The notes under the pieces are model-generated. The model was not told the DNA's origin. It made no database searches and saw nothing but the letters and a program-made list of their open reading frames with translations. DNA of 64,000 bases. Origin: Candidatus Krumholzibacteriia bacterium (GTDB lineage: Bacteria; Krumholzibacteriota; Krumholzibacteriia; JAJRXK01). Positions 44,117-55,395 of the stretch are shown here, one piece after another (positions within the stretch are counted from its first letter, which is position 1; the number at the start of each line of letters is the position of its first letter). A program made the translations under genes and the position numbers. The stretch lies in contig JAOZPE010000004.1 of NCBI GenBank assembly GCA_029932915.1, forward strand, positions 1-64,000, in the 5' to 3' direction.

Positions 44117-45522
44117 TTCATTCCTTTCGACTGTGCCGCAGGCACCGCCCACAGGTCATAGGCGCCACAGGCAACGGGAGTGACCCGCGCGGAGTCGCCG
44201 GGCGCCAGGCCCTCTCCCTCCACCCAGATCCCCCCATCGATCTCCAGACTGAAGCCTTCGCTGCGGCCGAAGGCCACCGGCTTGCCGGTCCACCCCGAGC
44301 GGGGATCGTCGCCGCGTTCCAGGGGCAGGCTGTCCAGCTCGGCCTCCTCGGGATCGTCGAAGACCTCGTCGATGACGATGTCCATCGTTCTACCCAGCAG
44401 TGACGCCTTGCGTTCCAGGGCGATGTCCCACTGCAGATCCTCCACCCGGGCCTGCCGATCCTCCTTCTCCGCCTGGTCCACGGGATCGCCCCATGCATGG
44501 GCCGCGGTCTGCTCCTCCCTGGAGTAGACGAAGCTTCCCAGATGATCGAAACGCACCTCGGCCAGGAAATCGAGCAAGATCTCCAGATCCTCCTCCTCCT
44601 CCTGGGGAAAGCCGACGAGCACGGTGCTGCGCAGCATGATGTCCGGCCGGACCGTCCGCAGGCGCTCGATCCGGCGTCTCAGGGCGTCGGTATCGTAGGG
44701 ACGGCCCATGGCCTCCAGGACACGTGGACTGGCATGCTGGATGGGAATATCCAGATAGGACACGACCTTGTCCACCCCGTACACCTCGTCCATCAGACGA
44801 TCGGAGAACATCGACGGGTAGGCGTAGAGCACACGGATCCACTCGATCCCGTCGAGCTCGGCCAGGGCCCGGCAGAGCGCGCCGAGGCGGGAGTCGCCCC
44901 CCAGATCGATTCCGTAGGCCGAGGTATTCTGTGCGATGAGGATGAGTTCCCTCACTCCCCGCTCGCTCAGCCTCCGTGCCTCGTCCACGATGGAGGCGAT
45001 CGGCCGCGAACGCTGCCGGCCCCGGAGGATCGGGATCTTGCAGAACGAACACGTCTGGCTGCACCCCTCGGCGATCTTGACGTGCGCCACGTGCGATGGG
45101 GTGTCATCGAGGGTGCGCACCGCGTAACCGGAGTAGACCGCCTCGTCGGGATCGCCCAGGGGCGGCGCCTCCGCGCTCGGATCGAGCAGAGAGGCCAAGG
45201 TCTCGTACTGACCCACTCCCAGTACATGGTCGACGCCGGGAACCAGTCGTTGCACCGGGTGGGTGCCTCCCTGGATGAAGCACCCCATCACCACGAAGGT
45301 TGCGTCGCCCTTGGTCTCGGCCAGTTCCTCGATGCGCTCCATCGATTCCCGCCGGGCCGCCTCCAGGAAACCGCAGGTGTTCAGGACGATGAGCTGCGCA
45401 TCGGAAGGGGTCTGGACCGCCTCGAAACCCTGCCGCCGCAGCAGCCCCAACGCGGCCTGCGAGTCGACCAGGTTCTTGTCACAACCCAGGGTTTCCAGGT
45501 AGACCCGTGGTGCCCGGCTCAT
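44113..45522 (-). CDS. rimO: Ribosomal protein uS12 methylthiotransferase RimO
   Basis: This 469-residue radical SAM enzyme has an N-terminal MTTase domain with Cys14 in ETLGCDKNLVDSQ, the radical SAM CxxxCxxC in EGCSQTCSFCKIP, and a C-terminal TRAM domain. RimO thiomethylates an Asp of ribosomal protein S12. The N-terminal ETLGC-x-KN-x-VDS wording marks RimO rather than MiaB. It overlaps ftsK as ATGA. A long linker near 390-420 is acidic. Confidence 0.93.
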   Translation of the reverse strand: MSRAPRVYLETLGCDKNLVDSQAALGLLRRQGFEAVQTPSDAQLIVLNTCGFLEAARRESMERIEELAETKGDATFVVMGCFIQGGTHPVQRLVPGVDHVLGVGQYETLASLLDPSAEAPPLGDPDEAVYSGYAVRTLDDTPSHVAHVKIAEGCSQTCSFCKIPILRGRQRSRPIASIVDEARRLSERGVRELILIAQNTSAYGIDLGGDSRLGALCRALAELDGIEWIRVLYAYPSMFSDRLMDEVYGVDKVVSYLDIPIQHASPRVLEAMGRPYDTDALRRRIERLRTVRPDIMLRSTVLVGFPQEEEEDLEILLDFLAEVRFDHLGSFVYSREEQTAAHAWGDPVDQAEKEDRQARVEDLQWDIALERKASLLGRTMDIVIDEVFDDPEEAELDSLPLERGDDPRSGWTGKPVAFGRSEGFSLEIDGGIWVEGEGLAPGDSARVTPVACGAYDLWAVPAAQSKGMK

Positions 45523-47960
45523 CCCTCGGCCTCGAACTCATCGGGCTTGATGAGCACCTCGCGCGCCTTCGATCCCTCGAAGGGCCCCACCACGCCGATC
45601 TCCTCGAGCATGTCCATGAGCCTCGCCGCCCGGGTGTAGCCCACCCTGAGTTTGCGCTGCAGCATGCTGGTGGAGCCACTCTGGGCCAGGATGACGATAC
45701 GGCGTGCGTCCTCCAGCAGTTCGTCCTCGCCCAGATCCAGGGCCCCCCTTCCATCTCCAGGGCCGTCGAGTTCCAGCCGCTGTTCCTCCTCGGCCAGGGG
45801 GATCCAGTGCTGGGCGATCCGTTCGCACTCCTCGGTACTCAGATAGGCGCCGTGGATACGCTGCGGTTGGGTCATCCCGGCCATCAGGAAGAGACTGTCT
45901 CCCTTTCCCAGCAGGCTCTCCGCCCCCATGACATCGAGGATGGTTCGCGAATCGACCTTGGAGATCACCCGGAAACCGATACGCGAGGGGAAATTGGCCT
46001 TGATCACCCCGGTGATGACGTTCACCGAGGGCCGCTGGGTGGCCAGCACCAGATGGATGCCGACGGCGCGGGCCATCTGGGCCAGGCGGGCGATCGGAGT
46101 CTCCAGCTCGGCGCCGAGCAGCATCATCAGATCGGCCAGTTCGTCGACGATGATGACGATGTAGGGCATCGTCTCCTCGACGCGGCGGCCCTCGGCGTCC
46201 TTCACCTTTCCCTGACGCACCTTCGTGTTGTAGTCGACGATGTTGCGCACGCCCTGCCGGGCCAGCTTGTTGTAGCGGACGGTCATCTCCGACACCATGA
46301 TCTTCAGGGCCTTCAGCGCTTCCTTGGCGTCGGTGATGACCGGATGCAGGAGATGCGGAATGCCGTTGTACAGGGACAGCTCCAGCATCTTCGGATCGAT
46401 CATGAGAAAGCGGACCTGATCGGGATCGTTGCGCAAGAGCAGACTGCAGATGAGTGAGTTCAGACAGACGCTCTTGCCGCTGCCCGTCGCGCCGGCCACC
46501 AGCAGATGCGGCATGTCGGCCAGGTCGGCGGTCACCGGCGCCCCCTCGGGATCCTTCCCCAGACCCACGGTCAGGGGAGGGATGGCCTCCTGGTTCACCA
46601 GCGGGCCGAGGACCTCCTTGAGGGTCACGATCTGCGGATAGGAATTGGGGACTTCGATGCCCACCGCCGCCTTGCCGGGAATCGGAGCCACGATGCGGAT
46701 GCGGATGGCGCGCATGGCCAGGGCGAGATCGTCGGCCCGGCTGGTGATCTGGCTGACCTTCACGCCCCGGTCGGGTTCGAACTCGAAGGTGGTCACGACC
46801 GGCCCGGGACGGACCTGGTTGATCCGCCCCTCGATGCCGAAGCTCGACAGGGTCTCCAGCAACAGGCGGGCGTTCATCTGCAGGACTTCGCGGGAGAAAC
46901 CCCGGTTCTCCTTCACCACGTCGTCGAGCAGGTCGAGCGAGGGCAAGGGGTAGCCGCCCTTCCGGCGGCGTCTCCTCTTGACCGGAGTCACTTCCTCGTC
47001 CTTCAACAGTTCACTGGGGTCACGGCTGAGGTGGAACTCCTCGTCCGAGGCCACACGTCTTCCCGGCAGGGTCGGTCCGGGCCGCTCCGTTCCAGGCCCT
47101 TCGGAAAGCTCCTCACCTCCCCCTTCGATGGCGAAGTCCTCCTGCTCGCCTTCGCTCGACACGGGAGTCGCCGGCGCTTCCTCCAGCTCGGCCTCGTCCC
47201 ACGCCCGGCCGGCCTCCTTCCAGTCCTCATCGTCCTGTCCGACGATCCGCGGTGCGGCCGCTTCCTCCTCGGTGGCCCGCCGCGCGGCCTCCTCCCGCCA
47301 CCGTCTCCAGCGGAGCAGGGAAGCGCTCATCGCATCCCAGGCTCCCTGCAGGTATCCGCCGACGAAACGAACGGCACGAGCGAACGGCCCACCCAGGCGG
47401 CCCACCCGCTCGAGCAGGCCGTCGAGCCACGCCAGTTCCAGACGCAGGGGGGGGAGGACGCGGATGACGAGGAAGGCCACCAGACCCGCGGGCACGAGGA
47501 AGGCACCCAACTGACCGAGCACCGCGTTCATCCAGGAGTGCAGCTGCGAACCCACCACACCGCCGGCCATCGGGGGCATGCCCGCGCGGCGCAGCACCGG
47601 ATGGCCCAGCAGCGCCAGGCTCAACAGCAGCACACTGCTGAACCACAGACTCCGCCTCCATGCCTGGCCACGGCGTGAACGCAAACGAAAGGCCCCCAGG
47701 GGCGACCACGCCCAGGGCAACAGGACGAAGAGCCAGCGCAGCCAGGGACCGAGGAGCCAGGTGGCCACTCCGGCCACAGCCGCACCGACCGGACCCACCA
47801 GGGTCCGCTCCCCCATGCCTCCACCGCCCAGGGCCTCCTGGAACGACGCCGGCACCACCATGCCGGCCAGGAAGCACGAGACCGCCACGAAGAGGCTCAC
47901 GAGACTGGAGAGCAGGATCCTGCCCAGGGTGAGGTTGTTCTTCTTCACGTCAGACGACAC
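45519..47960 (-). CDS. ftsK: DNA translocase FtsK
   Basis: This 813-residue septal protein has four or five TM helices in the first 180 residues, an acidic linker (about 235-310), the RecA-like motor with VAGATGSGKSVCLNSL and VIIVDELADLMM, and a C-terminal winged-helix gamma domain (LRVGYTRAARLMDMLEEIGVVG) that reads KOPS-type sequences. It moves chromosome ends through the closing septum. The linker is short, more like SpoIIIE than E. coli FtsK. The GTG at 47960 has a poor ribosome site; a later GTG four codons in is possible. Confidence 0.95.
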   Translation of the reverse strand: MSSDVKKNNLTLGRILLSSLVSLFVAVSCFLAGMVVPASFQEALGGGGMGERTLVGPVGAAVAGVATWLLGPWLRWLFVLLPWAWSPLGAFRLRSRRGQAWRRSLWFSSVLLLSLALLGHPVLRRAGMPPMAGGVVGSQLHSWMNAVLGQLGAFLVPAGLVAFLVIRVLPPLRLELAWLDGLLERVGRLGGPFARAVRFVGGYLQGAWDAMSASLLRWRRWREEAARRATEEEAAAPRIVGQDDEDWKEAGRAWDEAELEEAPATPVSSEGEQEDFAIEGGGEELSEGPGTERPGPTLPGRRVASDEEFHLSRDPSELLKDEEVTPVKRRRRRKGGYPLPSLDLLDDVVKENRGFSREVLQMNARLLLETLSSFGIEGRINQVRPGPVVTTFEFEPDRGVKVSQITSRADDLALAMRAIRIRIVAPIPGKAAVGIEVPNSYPQIVTLKEVLGPLVNQEAIPPLTVGLGKDPEGAPVTADLADMPHLLVAGATGSGKSVCLNSLICSLLLRNDPDQVRFLMIDPKMLELSLYNGIPHLLHPVITDAKEALKALKIMVSEMTVRYNKLARQGVRNIVDYNTKVRQGKVKDAEGRRVEETMPYIVIIVDELADLMMLLGAELETPIARLAQMARAVGIHLVLATQRPSVNVITGVIKANFPSRIGFRVISKVDSRTILDVMGAESLLGKGDSLFLMAGMTQPQRIHGAYLSTEECERIAQHWIPLAEEEQRLELDGPGDGRGALDLGEDELLEDARRIVILAQSGSTSMLQRKLRVGYTRAARLMDMLEEIGVVGPFEGSKAREVLIKPDEFEAEG

Positions 47961-47993
47961 CCCGGTTCCGTTCCGTATACCGGCTGAGGAAGC

Positions 47994-48644
47994 TCAGCGC
48001 CATCGAGCGAGCGCCGCACGCAGATCGCGCACCGCACTCTCAACCGATGGGCCACCCAGGAGAGCCGAGGCCACGGCCACCCCGCTCAAACCCAGACCCC
48101 CCAGTTCGGCGATGTTCCCGGCGTTGAGGCCTCCGATGGCGAATATCGGCAGTCTAGTGGCCTCCCGGGCCCGGGTCAACGCCTCCCCCCCGATGACCCG
48201 GCTGTGCCGGCGGGTCCGGGTGGGATGGATCGCCCCCAGTCCGAGGTAATCGGCCTCGGAAGGCGCTTCCCGCACTTGCCGCAGACCGTGGGTCGACCAG
48301 CCCACGAGGACATCGGGACCCAGCAGACGCCGCGCGGCCGACGGCGGCAGATCGTCCTCTCCCAGATGGACGCCGTCGGCCCCGGCCACCAGGGCCACGT
48401 CCACCCGGTCGTTGACGATGAGGGGAACCTCCCGGGCCCGGCACACCGGCAGCATCGCACGCACCCACTGCAGCATCGTGCCCGAGCCGACCTTCTTGGC
48501 CCGCAGTTGGACCAGGTCGACCCCGGCTTCGACCAGGCGCTCCGACACCGCCACGATCTCCTCACCACCGACCAGCGAGGCGTCCACGATGGCGTAGAGC
48601 AGCGGTGTGCGGCTCTGCAGACGGGAGGTGAAACGATGCGCCAC
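47994..48644 (-). CDS. thiE: Thiamine phosphate synthase ThiE
   Basis: This 216-residue TIM barrel has LLYAIVDASLVGG, LVQLRAKK, VPLIVNDRVDVALVAGADGVHLGEDDLP, VGWSTHGLRQVREA and FAIGGLNAGNIAEL, the standard ThiE set. It joins the pyrimidine and thiazole halves of thiamine. The GTG at 48644 follows GGAGG and lies three bases past the accC stop. No other thiamine genes are near. Confidence 0.93.
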   Translation of the reverse strand: MAHRFTSRLQSRTPLLYAIVDASLVGGEEIVAVSERLVEAGVDLVQLRAKKVGSGTMLQWVRAMLPVCRAREVPLIVNDRVDVALVAGADGVHLGEDDLPPSAARRLLGPDVLVGWSTHGLRQVREAPSEADYLGLGAIHPTRTRRHSRVIGGEALTRAREATRLPIFAIGGLNAGNIAELGGLGLSGVAVASALLGGPSVESAVRDLRAALARWR

Positions 48645-48647
48645 GGC

Positions 48648-50021
<1,374 letters not shown>

Positions 50022-50097
50022 GCTGTACTCCCAGTGGTTGCCCGGCTAGAGGAGCCTGAGAAGGTTTGAAGATGCCTGATTTGCGGCAAAACGGCAA

Positions 50098-50124
50098 GTC
50101 CCGGAGCGCAAAGCGCCCCGGGAC
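50098..50124 (-). terminator. pilT terminator
   Basis: Arms 50098-50109 and 50113-50124 pair over 12 bases (one G-U on the minus strand) around a three-base loop, followed by a TTGCCGTTTTG stretch. It lies between the pilT stop and accC, so accC needs its own promoter or read-through. Confidence 0.72.
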
Positions 50125-50195
50125 TCATCCTCCGGGCCGGAACAGCCGCACGTCGACCCGCCGCGGCCGCACTCGAGTGTCCGAGCGTAGCTGTG

Positions 50196-51368
50196 CTACA
50201 GCTTCACGAAGTCCTCGGTCCCGCCGGTGACTTTGGGGTTGCCCTCGCCCTCGGCACCACCTTCGAAACGATCCCAGTTCGAATCGCTCGCACCGGTGAT
50301 CCCCTTCACCCGCAGACTGAACTCGTGCGGATTGCTCGACGCCCGCATGGCCTCGTCCAGGGTGATGATCCCCTGCTTGAACAGGGCCATCAACGACTGG
50401 TCGAAGGTCTGCATCTGATATGCCACGTAGCCCTCGGCGATCGCATCGGCGATCATGTGGGTCTTGGTCGGGTCGGAGATGTATTCCTGGATGGTGCTGG
50501 TGGTCACCATCACCTCCACCGCGGGAACCCGGCCGGTCCCGTCCGCGCGGCGGATCAGGCGCTGGCTGATGATCCCCTTGAGGGTATTGGCCAGCAGGAG
50601 CCGGATCTCCTGGTGCTGGTGCGGCGGGAAGAAGGAGATGATGCGCTGGATGGTCTGCGGCGCATCGATGGTGTGCAGGGTCGAGAACACCAGGTGCCCC
50701 GTGTCGGCCGCGGTCAAGGCGGTCTTCATGGTCTCGGCGTCACGGATCTCTCCGATGAGGATGACGTTGGGGTCCTGACGCAGGATGTGGCGCAGCGCCT
50801 CCATGAAGGTGGCGGTGTCGGTGCCCACCTCCCTCTGGTTCACGATGCTCTGCTTGTCGCGGTGCAGGAACTCGATGGGATCCTCGATGGTGATGATGTT
50901 CACCGGCAACTCGGAGTTGATGGTGTCGATCATCCCCGCCAGGGTGGTCGACTTTCCCGAACCGACCGTACCGGTGACGAGGATCAGTCCACGCGGTTTC
51001 AGCGCCAGATCGCGCACCACCGGCGGCAGACCCAGATCGTCGAGAGGCTGGATCTCGACCGGCACGTGCCGGAACACCATGGCCACGCTGCCGCGCTGAA
51101 CGTAGAAGTTCGCCCGGAAACGGGCCAAGCCGGGAACGCCGAAGGCGAAATCGACTTCGCGGGTCGTTTCGAACACCTCGAGCTGAACCGGGGTGAGAAC
51201 CTGTTCGACGATCTGCTGCATGTCGCGCGGAACCGGGGGCTCGAACGATTCGATCGCCTGGAGCCGTCCGTTCACGCGGACGGTGGGAGGCACCCCGACC
51301 TTCAGATGCAGATCGCTTGCTCCCAGGTCGATCATCCGTTGCAGAACGTCTTTGATGTTGATGGCCAT
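50196..51368 (-). CDS. pilT: Type IV pilus retraction ATPase PilT-like
   Basis: This 390-residue hexameric ATPase has an N-terminal PAS-like domain (about 1-100), Walker A GTVGSGKST, the Asp-box IITIEDPIEFLH, Walker B LIGEIRDAETM, the His-box STLHTIDAPQTIQRI and the AIRNLIRE-like segment GYVAYQMQTFDQSL. It would drive pilus retraction for twitching. A 45-residue Gly/Glu tail follows the core. The ATG at 51368 is set by GGAG. No other pilus gene is in the window. Confidence 0.92.
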   Translation of the reverse strand: MAINIKDVLQRMIDLGASDLHLKVGVPPTVRVNGRLQAIESFEPPVPRDMQQIVEQVLTPVQLEVFETTREVDFAFGVPGLARFRANFYVQRGSVAMVFRHVPVEIQPLDDLGLPPVVRDLALKPRGLILVTGTVGSGKSTTLAGMIDTINSELPVNIITIEDPIEFLHRDKQSIVNQREVGTDTATFMEALRHILRQDPNVILIGEIRDAETMKTALTAADTGHLVFSTLHTIDAPQTIQRIISFFPPHQHQEIRLLLANTLKGIISQRLIRRADGTGRVPAVEVMVTTSTIQEYISDPTKTHMIADAIAEGYVAYQMQTFDQSLMALFKQGIITLDEAMRASSNPHEFSLRVKGITGASDSNWDRFEGGAEGEGNPKVTGGTEDFVKL

Positions 51369-51403
51369 GATTACGACTCCACTTCCGGAAATGCCTCGTG
51401 CTT

Positions 51404-51434
51404 CCCCGTGATTCCCCGTCGTTCCTTCACGGGG
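51404..51434. repeat. Inverted repeat in the pilT leader
   Basis: CCCCGTGA (51404-51411) and TCACGGGG (51427-51434) form an eight-base inverted repeat with a 15-base loop, 36 bases before the pilT ATG. It may be a leader hairpin or protein site; nothing further can be said. Confidence 0.35.
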
Positions 51435-51476
51435 AGAATCCCGGCCCAACGGTGGGATCCGCTCCTCCATGAGCAA

Positions 51477-51500
51477 ACGGCGGTCCAAATGGACCGCCGT
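51477..51500 (-). terminator. accB terminator
   Basis: ACGGCGGTCC (51477-51486) and GGACCGCCGT (51491-51500) form a perfect ten-base stem with a four-base loop; on the minus strand TTTGCTC follows. It ends the DUF4837-accB run. Confidence 0.75.
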
Positions 51501-51548
51501 CGGCTCCGCCCCCGTCGGGGTCGGAGGAGAGGCCTTCCGGAGGTGGGA

Positions 51549-52025
<477 letters not shown>

Positions 52026-52050
52026 GGGTGCTCCTCGCTCGTGTCGGTTC

Positions 52051-52608
52051 TCAGACCCGTGAGAGATACTTGCCGGTGCGCGTATCGATGCGGATCGTCT
52101 CGCCCTCTTCGACGAAGAGGGGGACGGAAACCACAAGTCCGGTCTCCAGCGTGGCCGGTTTGCTCCCACCCTGGGCCGTGTCCCCCCGTACCCCCGGATC
52201 GGTCTTGACGATCTTCAGCTCGGCGAAGTTCGCAACTTCCACGGTGACGGGTTTCCCGTCGCGGGTGAGGACCTTCACCATGTCGTTCTCCTTGAGATAC
52301 GGCAGGGCATCGGTCAAGGCCTCCGCGGACATCTGGATCTGTTCGTAGGTGAGGGTGTTCATGAAGTGATAGAGATCACCGTCGTGATAGAGGTACTGGA
52401 ACTCCTGCGCCTCCAGGCGCACCTCCACCACCTTCTCCCCCGCCCGGAAGGTCTTGTCGATGACCTTCCCGTTCTCGACGTTCTTGAGCTTCGTCCGGAC
52501 GAAGGCGCCTCCCTTGCCCGGTTTCACATGCTGGAACTCCACGATCGTCCACATGCCCGAATCGAGTTCCAGCACGAAGCCGTTTCGAAAATCGCTGGTA
52601 TCCGCCAT
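52051..52608 (-). CDS. efp: Elongation factor P
   Basis: This 185-residue, three-domain OB protein relieves ribosome stalling at polyproline. The tip loop [12 protein letters not shown] carries Lys32, the residue modified by EpmA-type enzymes in other bacteria. The middle domain has [18 protein letters not shown]-type wording and the end has [17 protein letters not shown]. The ATG follows AGGACAGG. Proline-rich TolA and AccB in this window are natural clients. Confidence 0.97.
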   Translation of the reverse strand: MADTSDFRNGFVLELDSGMWTIVEFQHVKPGKGGAFVRTKLKNVENGKVIDKTFRAGEKVVEVRLEAQEFQYLYHDGDLYHFMNTLTYEQIQMSAEALTDALPYLKENDMVKVLTRDGKPVTVEVANFAELKIVKTDPGVRGDTAQGGSKPATLETGLVVSVPLFVEEGETIRIDTRTGKYLSRV

Positions 52609-52724
52609 GACCTGTCCTACCTCGACTCTTCTGGTCCGCCACCCCGGTTCGGCGCGTGATCGCCCTTCGATGCAGACGGGGTCATCCTACACCGGATCGG
52701 CCGGCCCGCAAGGGCGGCCTGCGT

Positions 52725-53168
52725 CTACGGTCGGGGACGACCGCGAAGGAAATCGACCAGAGCCCGCAAGCCCAGGGTATAGCTCTCGCCCCCGAAGCCC
52801 ATGATGATACCGACTGCGATGTCCGACAGCAAGGTGGTGCGCCGGAACGGCTCGCGGCCGAGGATGTTGCTGCAATGCACTTCCACGAAGGGGATCTCCA
52901 CCGCCAGGAGAGCGTCGCGGAGGGAGACGCTGCTGTGGCCCAGTCCCGCCGGATTCACCAGGAAACCGTCCGACCGGGTGCTGCGCTGGATACAGTCGAT
53001 CAACTCCCCCTCGTGATTCGATTGGAAGATGTCCAGCCCCACCGACAGTTCCCCGGCCAGCTCCTCCAACGAGCGGTCGATCTCGGCCAATCCGACCCGG
53101 CCATAGATGGATGGTTCCCGGCTGCCCAGCAGGTTGAGGTTGGGGCCGTGCAGGACCTGGATATGCAT
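52725..53168 (-). CDS. aroQ: 3-dehydroquinate dehydratase, type II
   Basis: This 147-residue dodecameric enzyme has HGPNLNLLGSREPSIYG with the catalytic Tyr, FQSNHEGELIDCI, LVNPAGLGHSSVSLRDAL and VEVHCSNILGREPFR with the catalytic His. It is the third shikimate-pathway step. The ATG at 53168 follows GGGAGG. It is separated from aroB by a TPR gene. Confidence 0.96.
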   Translation of the reverse strand: MHIQVLHGPNLNLLGSREPSIYGRVGLAEIDRSLEELAGELSVGLDIFQSNHEGELIDCIQRSTRSDGFLVNPAGLGHSSVSLRDALLAVEIPFVEVHCSNILGREPFRRTTLLSDIAVGIIMGFGGESYTLGLRALVDFLRGRPRP

Positions 53169-53197
53169 CGCCGATCCTCCCTTTCCCCCATCCACAC

Positions 53198-54247
53198 TCA
53201 AGACTTGTCCTTCCTGTGCCGGGCGATCCACGACTGGAAGCGCTCGCGTTCGTCCTCGCCCACATCCTCTTCGAGATCGTCCTGTGGCCGCGCGCCGCGG
53301 GAATCCCGGCCCTCGTCCTTCTCCCCCTCGAGCGGGGTTTCCAGATCCTCCACCTTCTCCTCGAGCACCTCAGCGCCACCGCCGTGTTCGAAACGATGCT
53401 GAAGACTGGACAGCTCCTCCTCGATCGCCGCCACCTTCGCCGCCACTCCCGGCGCATCGGGATGCCGACGGAGGACGGCCCGGTACATCTCCAGGGCCTT
53501 CGCCTTGAAGCCCTGCTCGTAGTACACGTCGGCCAGGGTCACGGTGACGATGGTCTGCCCCTCGAAGATCCCCTCCGGATCGAAGTCCTCCGGGTCGTTC
53601 TGGAGGGAATCGTTGCGGCTCATCGCGGTGAGCACTTCCGCATCCTCTTCGGCCTCTTCGGCCGAGTCGTCGACCGAACGGGCCACGAGCACCTCCGCCG
53701 CATCCTCCCGCTCCGCTGTCGACGGCGCGCGATCGTCCGCCTCGGGCGCGGGCCCGCCTGCGGTGGGATGGTCCTCGTCCGCCTCGGCGCTGCTCTCCTG
53801 TGCGGCAGGCTGCTCTTCGTCCGTCTCGGGCACGGTCGTCTCCGCGGCGCGCTCTCTTTGCTCTTCCCCGGACTTCCGGCGCGGATCGAGCTCGTCCAGC
53901 TGCCGCGCGTAGCGCCGGGCCGCCTCGATCTCGCCCTTCTCCTCGGCCAGCCGGGCCAGGCTCTCCAGGGCGATCAGATTCTCCGGGTCCAGCGAGAGCA
54001 CCGTCTCGAACGCGGTACGCGCCTCATCCAACTCGCCGCGGTCGAGATGGATCTTGCCGAGGATGACGAATCCGGTGCTGTAGTCGGGGTGGCGGGCGAG
54101 GCCGTCCACGCAGAGGCGATATGCCTCATCCTGACGCCCCAGTTTCCGGTAGCAGTCGGCGAGGGGAGCGAACAGGCGTCCCTCGGGATTCTCCTCGAAG
54201 CGCTCGAGAAGACGGTGCAGTTCGTCTTCCAGGGACCGGGTGGGCAC
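53198..54247 (-). CDS. TPR-repeat protein of unknown function
   Basis: This 349-residue soluble protein has three or more N-terminal TPR motifs (about 5-130; LADCYRKLGRQDEAYRLCVDGLA, ILGKIHLDRGELDEARTAFE), a Glu/Ala/Asp-rich unordered region (about 135-240), one more TPR near 250-285 (TLADVYYEQGFKAKALEMY) and a Glu/Arg tail. There is no signal peptide. Its role is unknown; it sits between aroB and aroQ. GTG start at 54247 with GGAGA upstream. Confidence 0.75.
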   Translation of the reverse strand: MPTRSLEDELHRLLERFEENPEGRLFAPLADCYRKLGRQDEAYRLCVDGLARHPDYSTGFVILGKIHLDRGELDEARTAFETVLSLDPENLIALESLARLAEEKGEIEAARRYARQLDELDPRRKSGEEQRERAAETTVPETDEEQPAAQESSAEADEDHPTAGGPAPEADDRAPSTAEREDAAEVLVARSVDDSAEEAEEDAEVLTAMSRNDSLQNDPEDFDPEGIFEGQTIVTVTLADVYYEQGFKAKALEMYRAVLRRHPDAPGVAAKVAAIEEELSSLQHRFEHGGGAEVLEEKVEDLETPLEGEKDEGRDSRGARPQDDLEEDVGEDERERFQSWIARHRKDKS

Positions 54248-54296
54248 GCTACCGTCTCCTCACCGGCACATTGCGCCGGACGCAAGGTCGAAGCGA

Positions 54297-55376
54297 TCAA
54301 CTCCGCAGACTCTGCAGAGCCTGGCTCAATTCCGACCACTCAATGGTGTGGCCGACCGTAGCCGAGCCGATTCCTTCCGTCAAGACCATCCTGACCTTGC
54401 GGTCCCACACCTTCTTGTCGTAACCCACTGTCACCAAAGCGGTTTCCGGATCCAGTGAGGGGATCGCCCGGGGCAATCCCAGACGCCCGAGGAGATCGAC
54501 CACCCGCGTTGTCGTCCCCGCCGGTGCCAGCCCGCGTTGCTGGGAGATCCGCAGCGCACCGATCATGCCCAATGCCACGGCCTCGCCGTGGTGCAGACGC
54601 GGGCGGACCGTGGCCTCCAGGGCGTGACCGAGGGTGTGGCCGAAATTCAGGATCTCCCGCCGGCCCTGCTCGAGAGGATCCTCCTGCACAACATCGCGCT
54701 TCACCTTCACCGCCCGCATCAGGACCTCCCCCCACAACTCACCGGCGCCGGGCAGGAGCAACTCGGCCCTTTCCTCGAGCATCTCGAAGAGTTCGGCATC
54801 GGCGATGACCGCGCACTTGACGACCTCGGCCAGCCCACCCGAGCGGTGACGCCGGCCCAGGGTATCCAGTGCCTCGAGCGCACCGTATACGCCGACCGGC
54901 TGGTGGAACGCCCCGATGAGATTCTTCAGCCCGTGACCATTCACTCCGGTCTTTCCCCCCACCGCCGAATCGGCCAGGGAGATCACCGTGGTCGCCACCG
55001 GGCACCAATCGACTCCACGCATGTAGCTGGCGGCGAAGTAGCCGACCAGGTCCCCCACCGTTCCACCTCCGAGGGCCACCACCAGGCTCCGGCGATCGAC
55101 CCTGGCCTGCAGAGCACGTCCCACCAGGGCGTCGAGGTGGCGGAGGTTCTTGATCCGTTCGCCTCCGTCGATCTCCACCACCGCCTTGCGCTCGGCCACC
55201 GTCAGGCCGACCAGGGCCTGGGGCTGATGGTGCAGGACCTTGCGGTCGGCGACGACGAAGAGCCGACGGTCGGGATGGTCCTCGCGCAAGGCATCCCATA
55301 CCTCCGGGAAGGTCGAGCGCAAGCGCACCGGATAGGGCGGATCGAGATGGACGATCGTATCTGCTGTCATCTTCAT
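54297..55376 (-). CDS. aroB: 3-dehydroquinate synthase AroB
   Basis: This 359-residue NAD- and metal-dependent enzyme performs the second shikimate step. It has ALGGGTVGDLVGYFAASYMRG, TTVISLADSAVGGKTGVN, KNLIGAFHQPVGVYGALE and NFGHTLGHALE with metal-binding His. The start at 55376 has weak ribosome pairing; an ATG two codons in is equally possible. It is 19 bases after the DUF4837 gene. Confidence 0.96.
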   Translation of the reverse strand: MKMTADTIVHLDPPYPVRLRSTFPEVWDALREDHPDRRLFVVADRKVLHHQPQALVGLTVAERKAVVEIDGGERIKNLRHLDALVGRALQARVDRRSLVVALGGGTVGDLVGYFAASYMRGVDWCPVATTVISLADSAVGGKTGVNGHGLKNLIGAFHQPVGVYGALEALDTLGRRHRSGGLAEVVKCAVIADAELFEMLEERAELLLPGAGELWGEVLMRAVKVKRDVVQEDPLEQGRREILNFGHTLGHALEATVRPRLHHGEAVALGMIGALRISQQRGLAPAGTTTRVVDLLGRLGLPRAIPSLDPETALVTVGYDKKVWDRKVRMVLTEGIGSATVGHTIEWSELSQALQSLRS

Positions 55377-55395
55377 TCACCGATCGTGGGAGGCC

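Noticed and set aside
52609-52724. Promoter for efp (TTGCGG and TAGGAT about 16 bases apart)
   Set aside because: Match too weak to claim; efp may be read from the upstream aroQ transcript.
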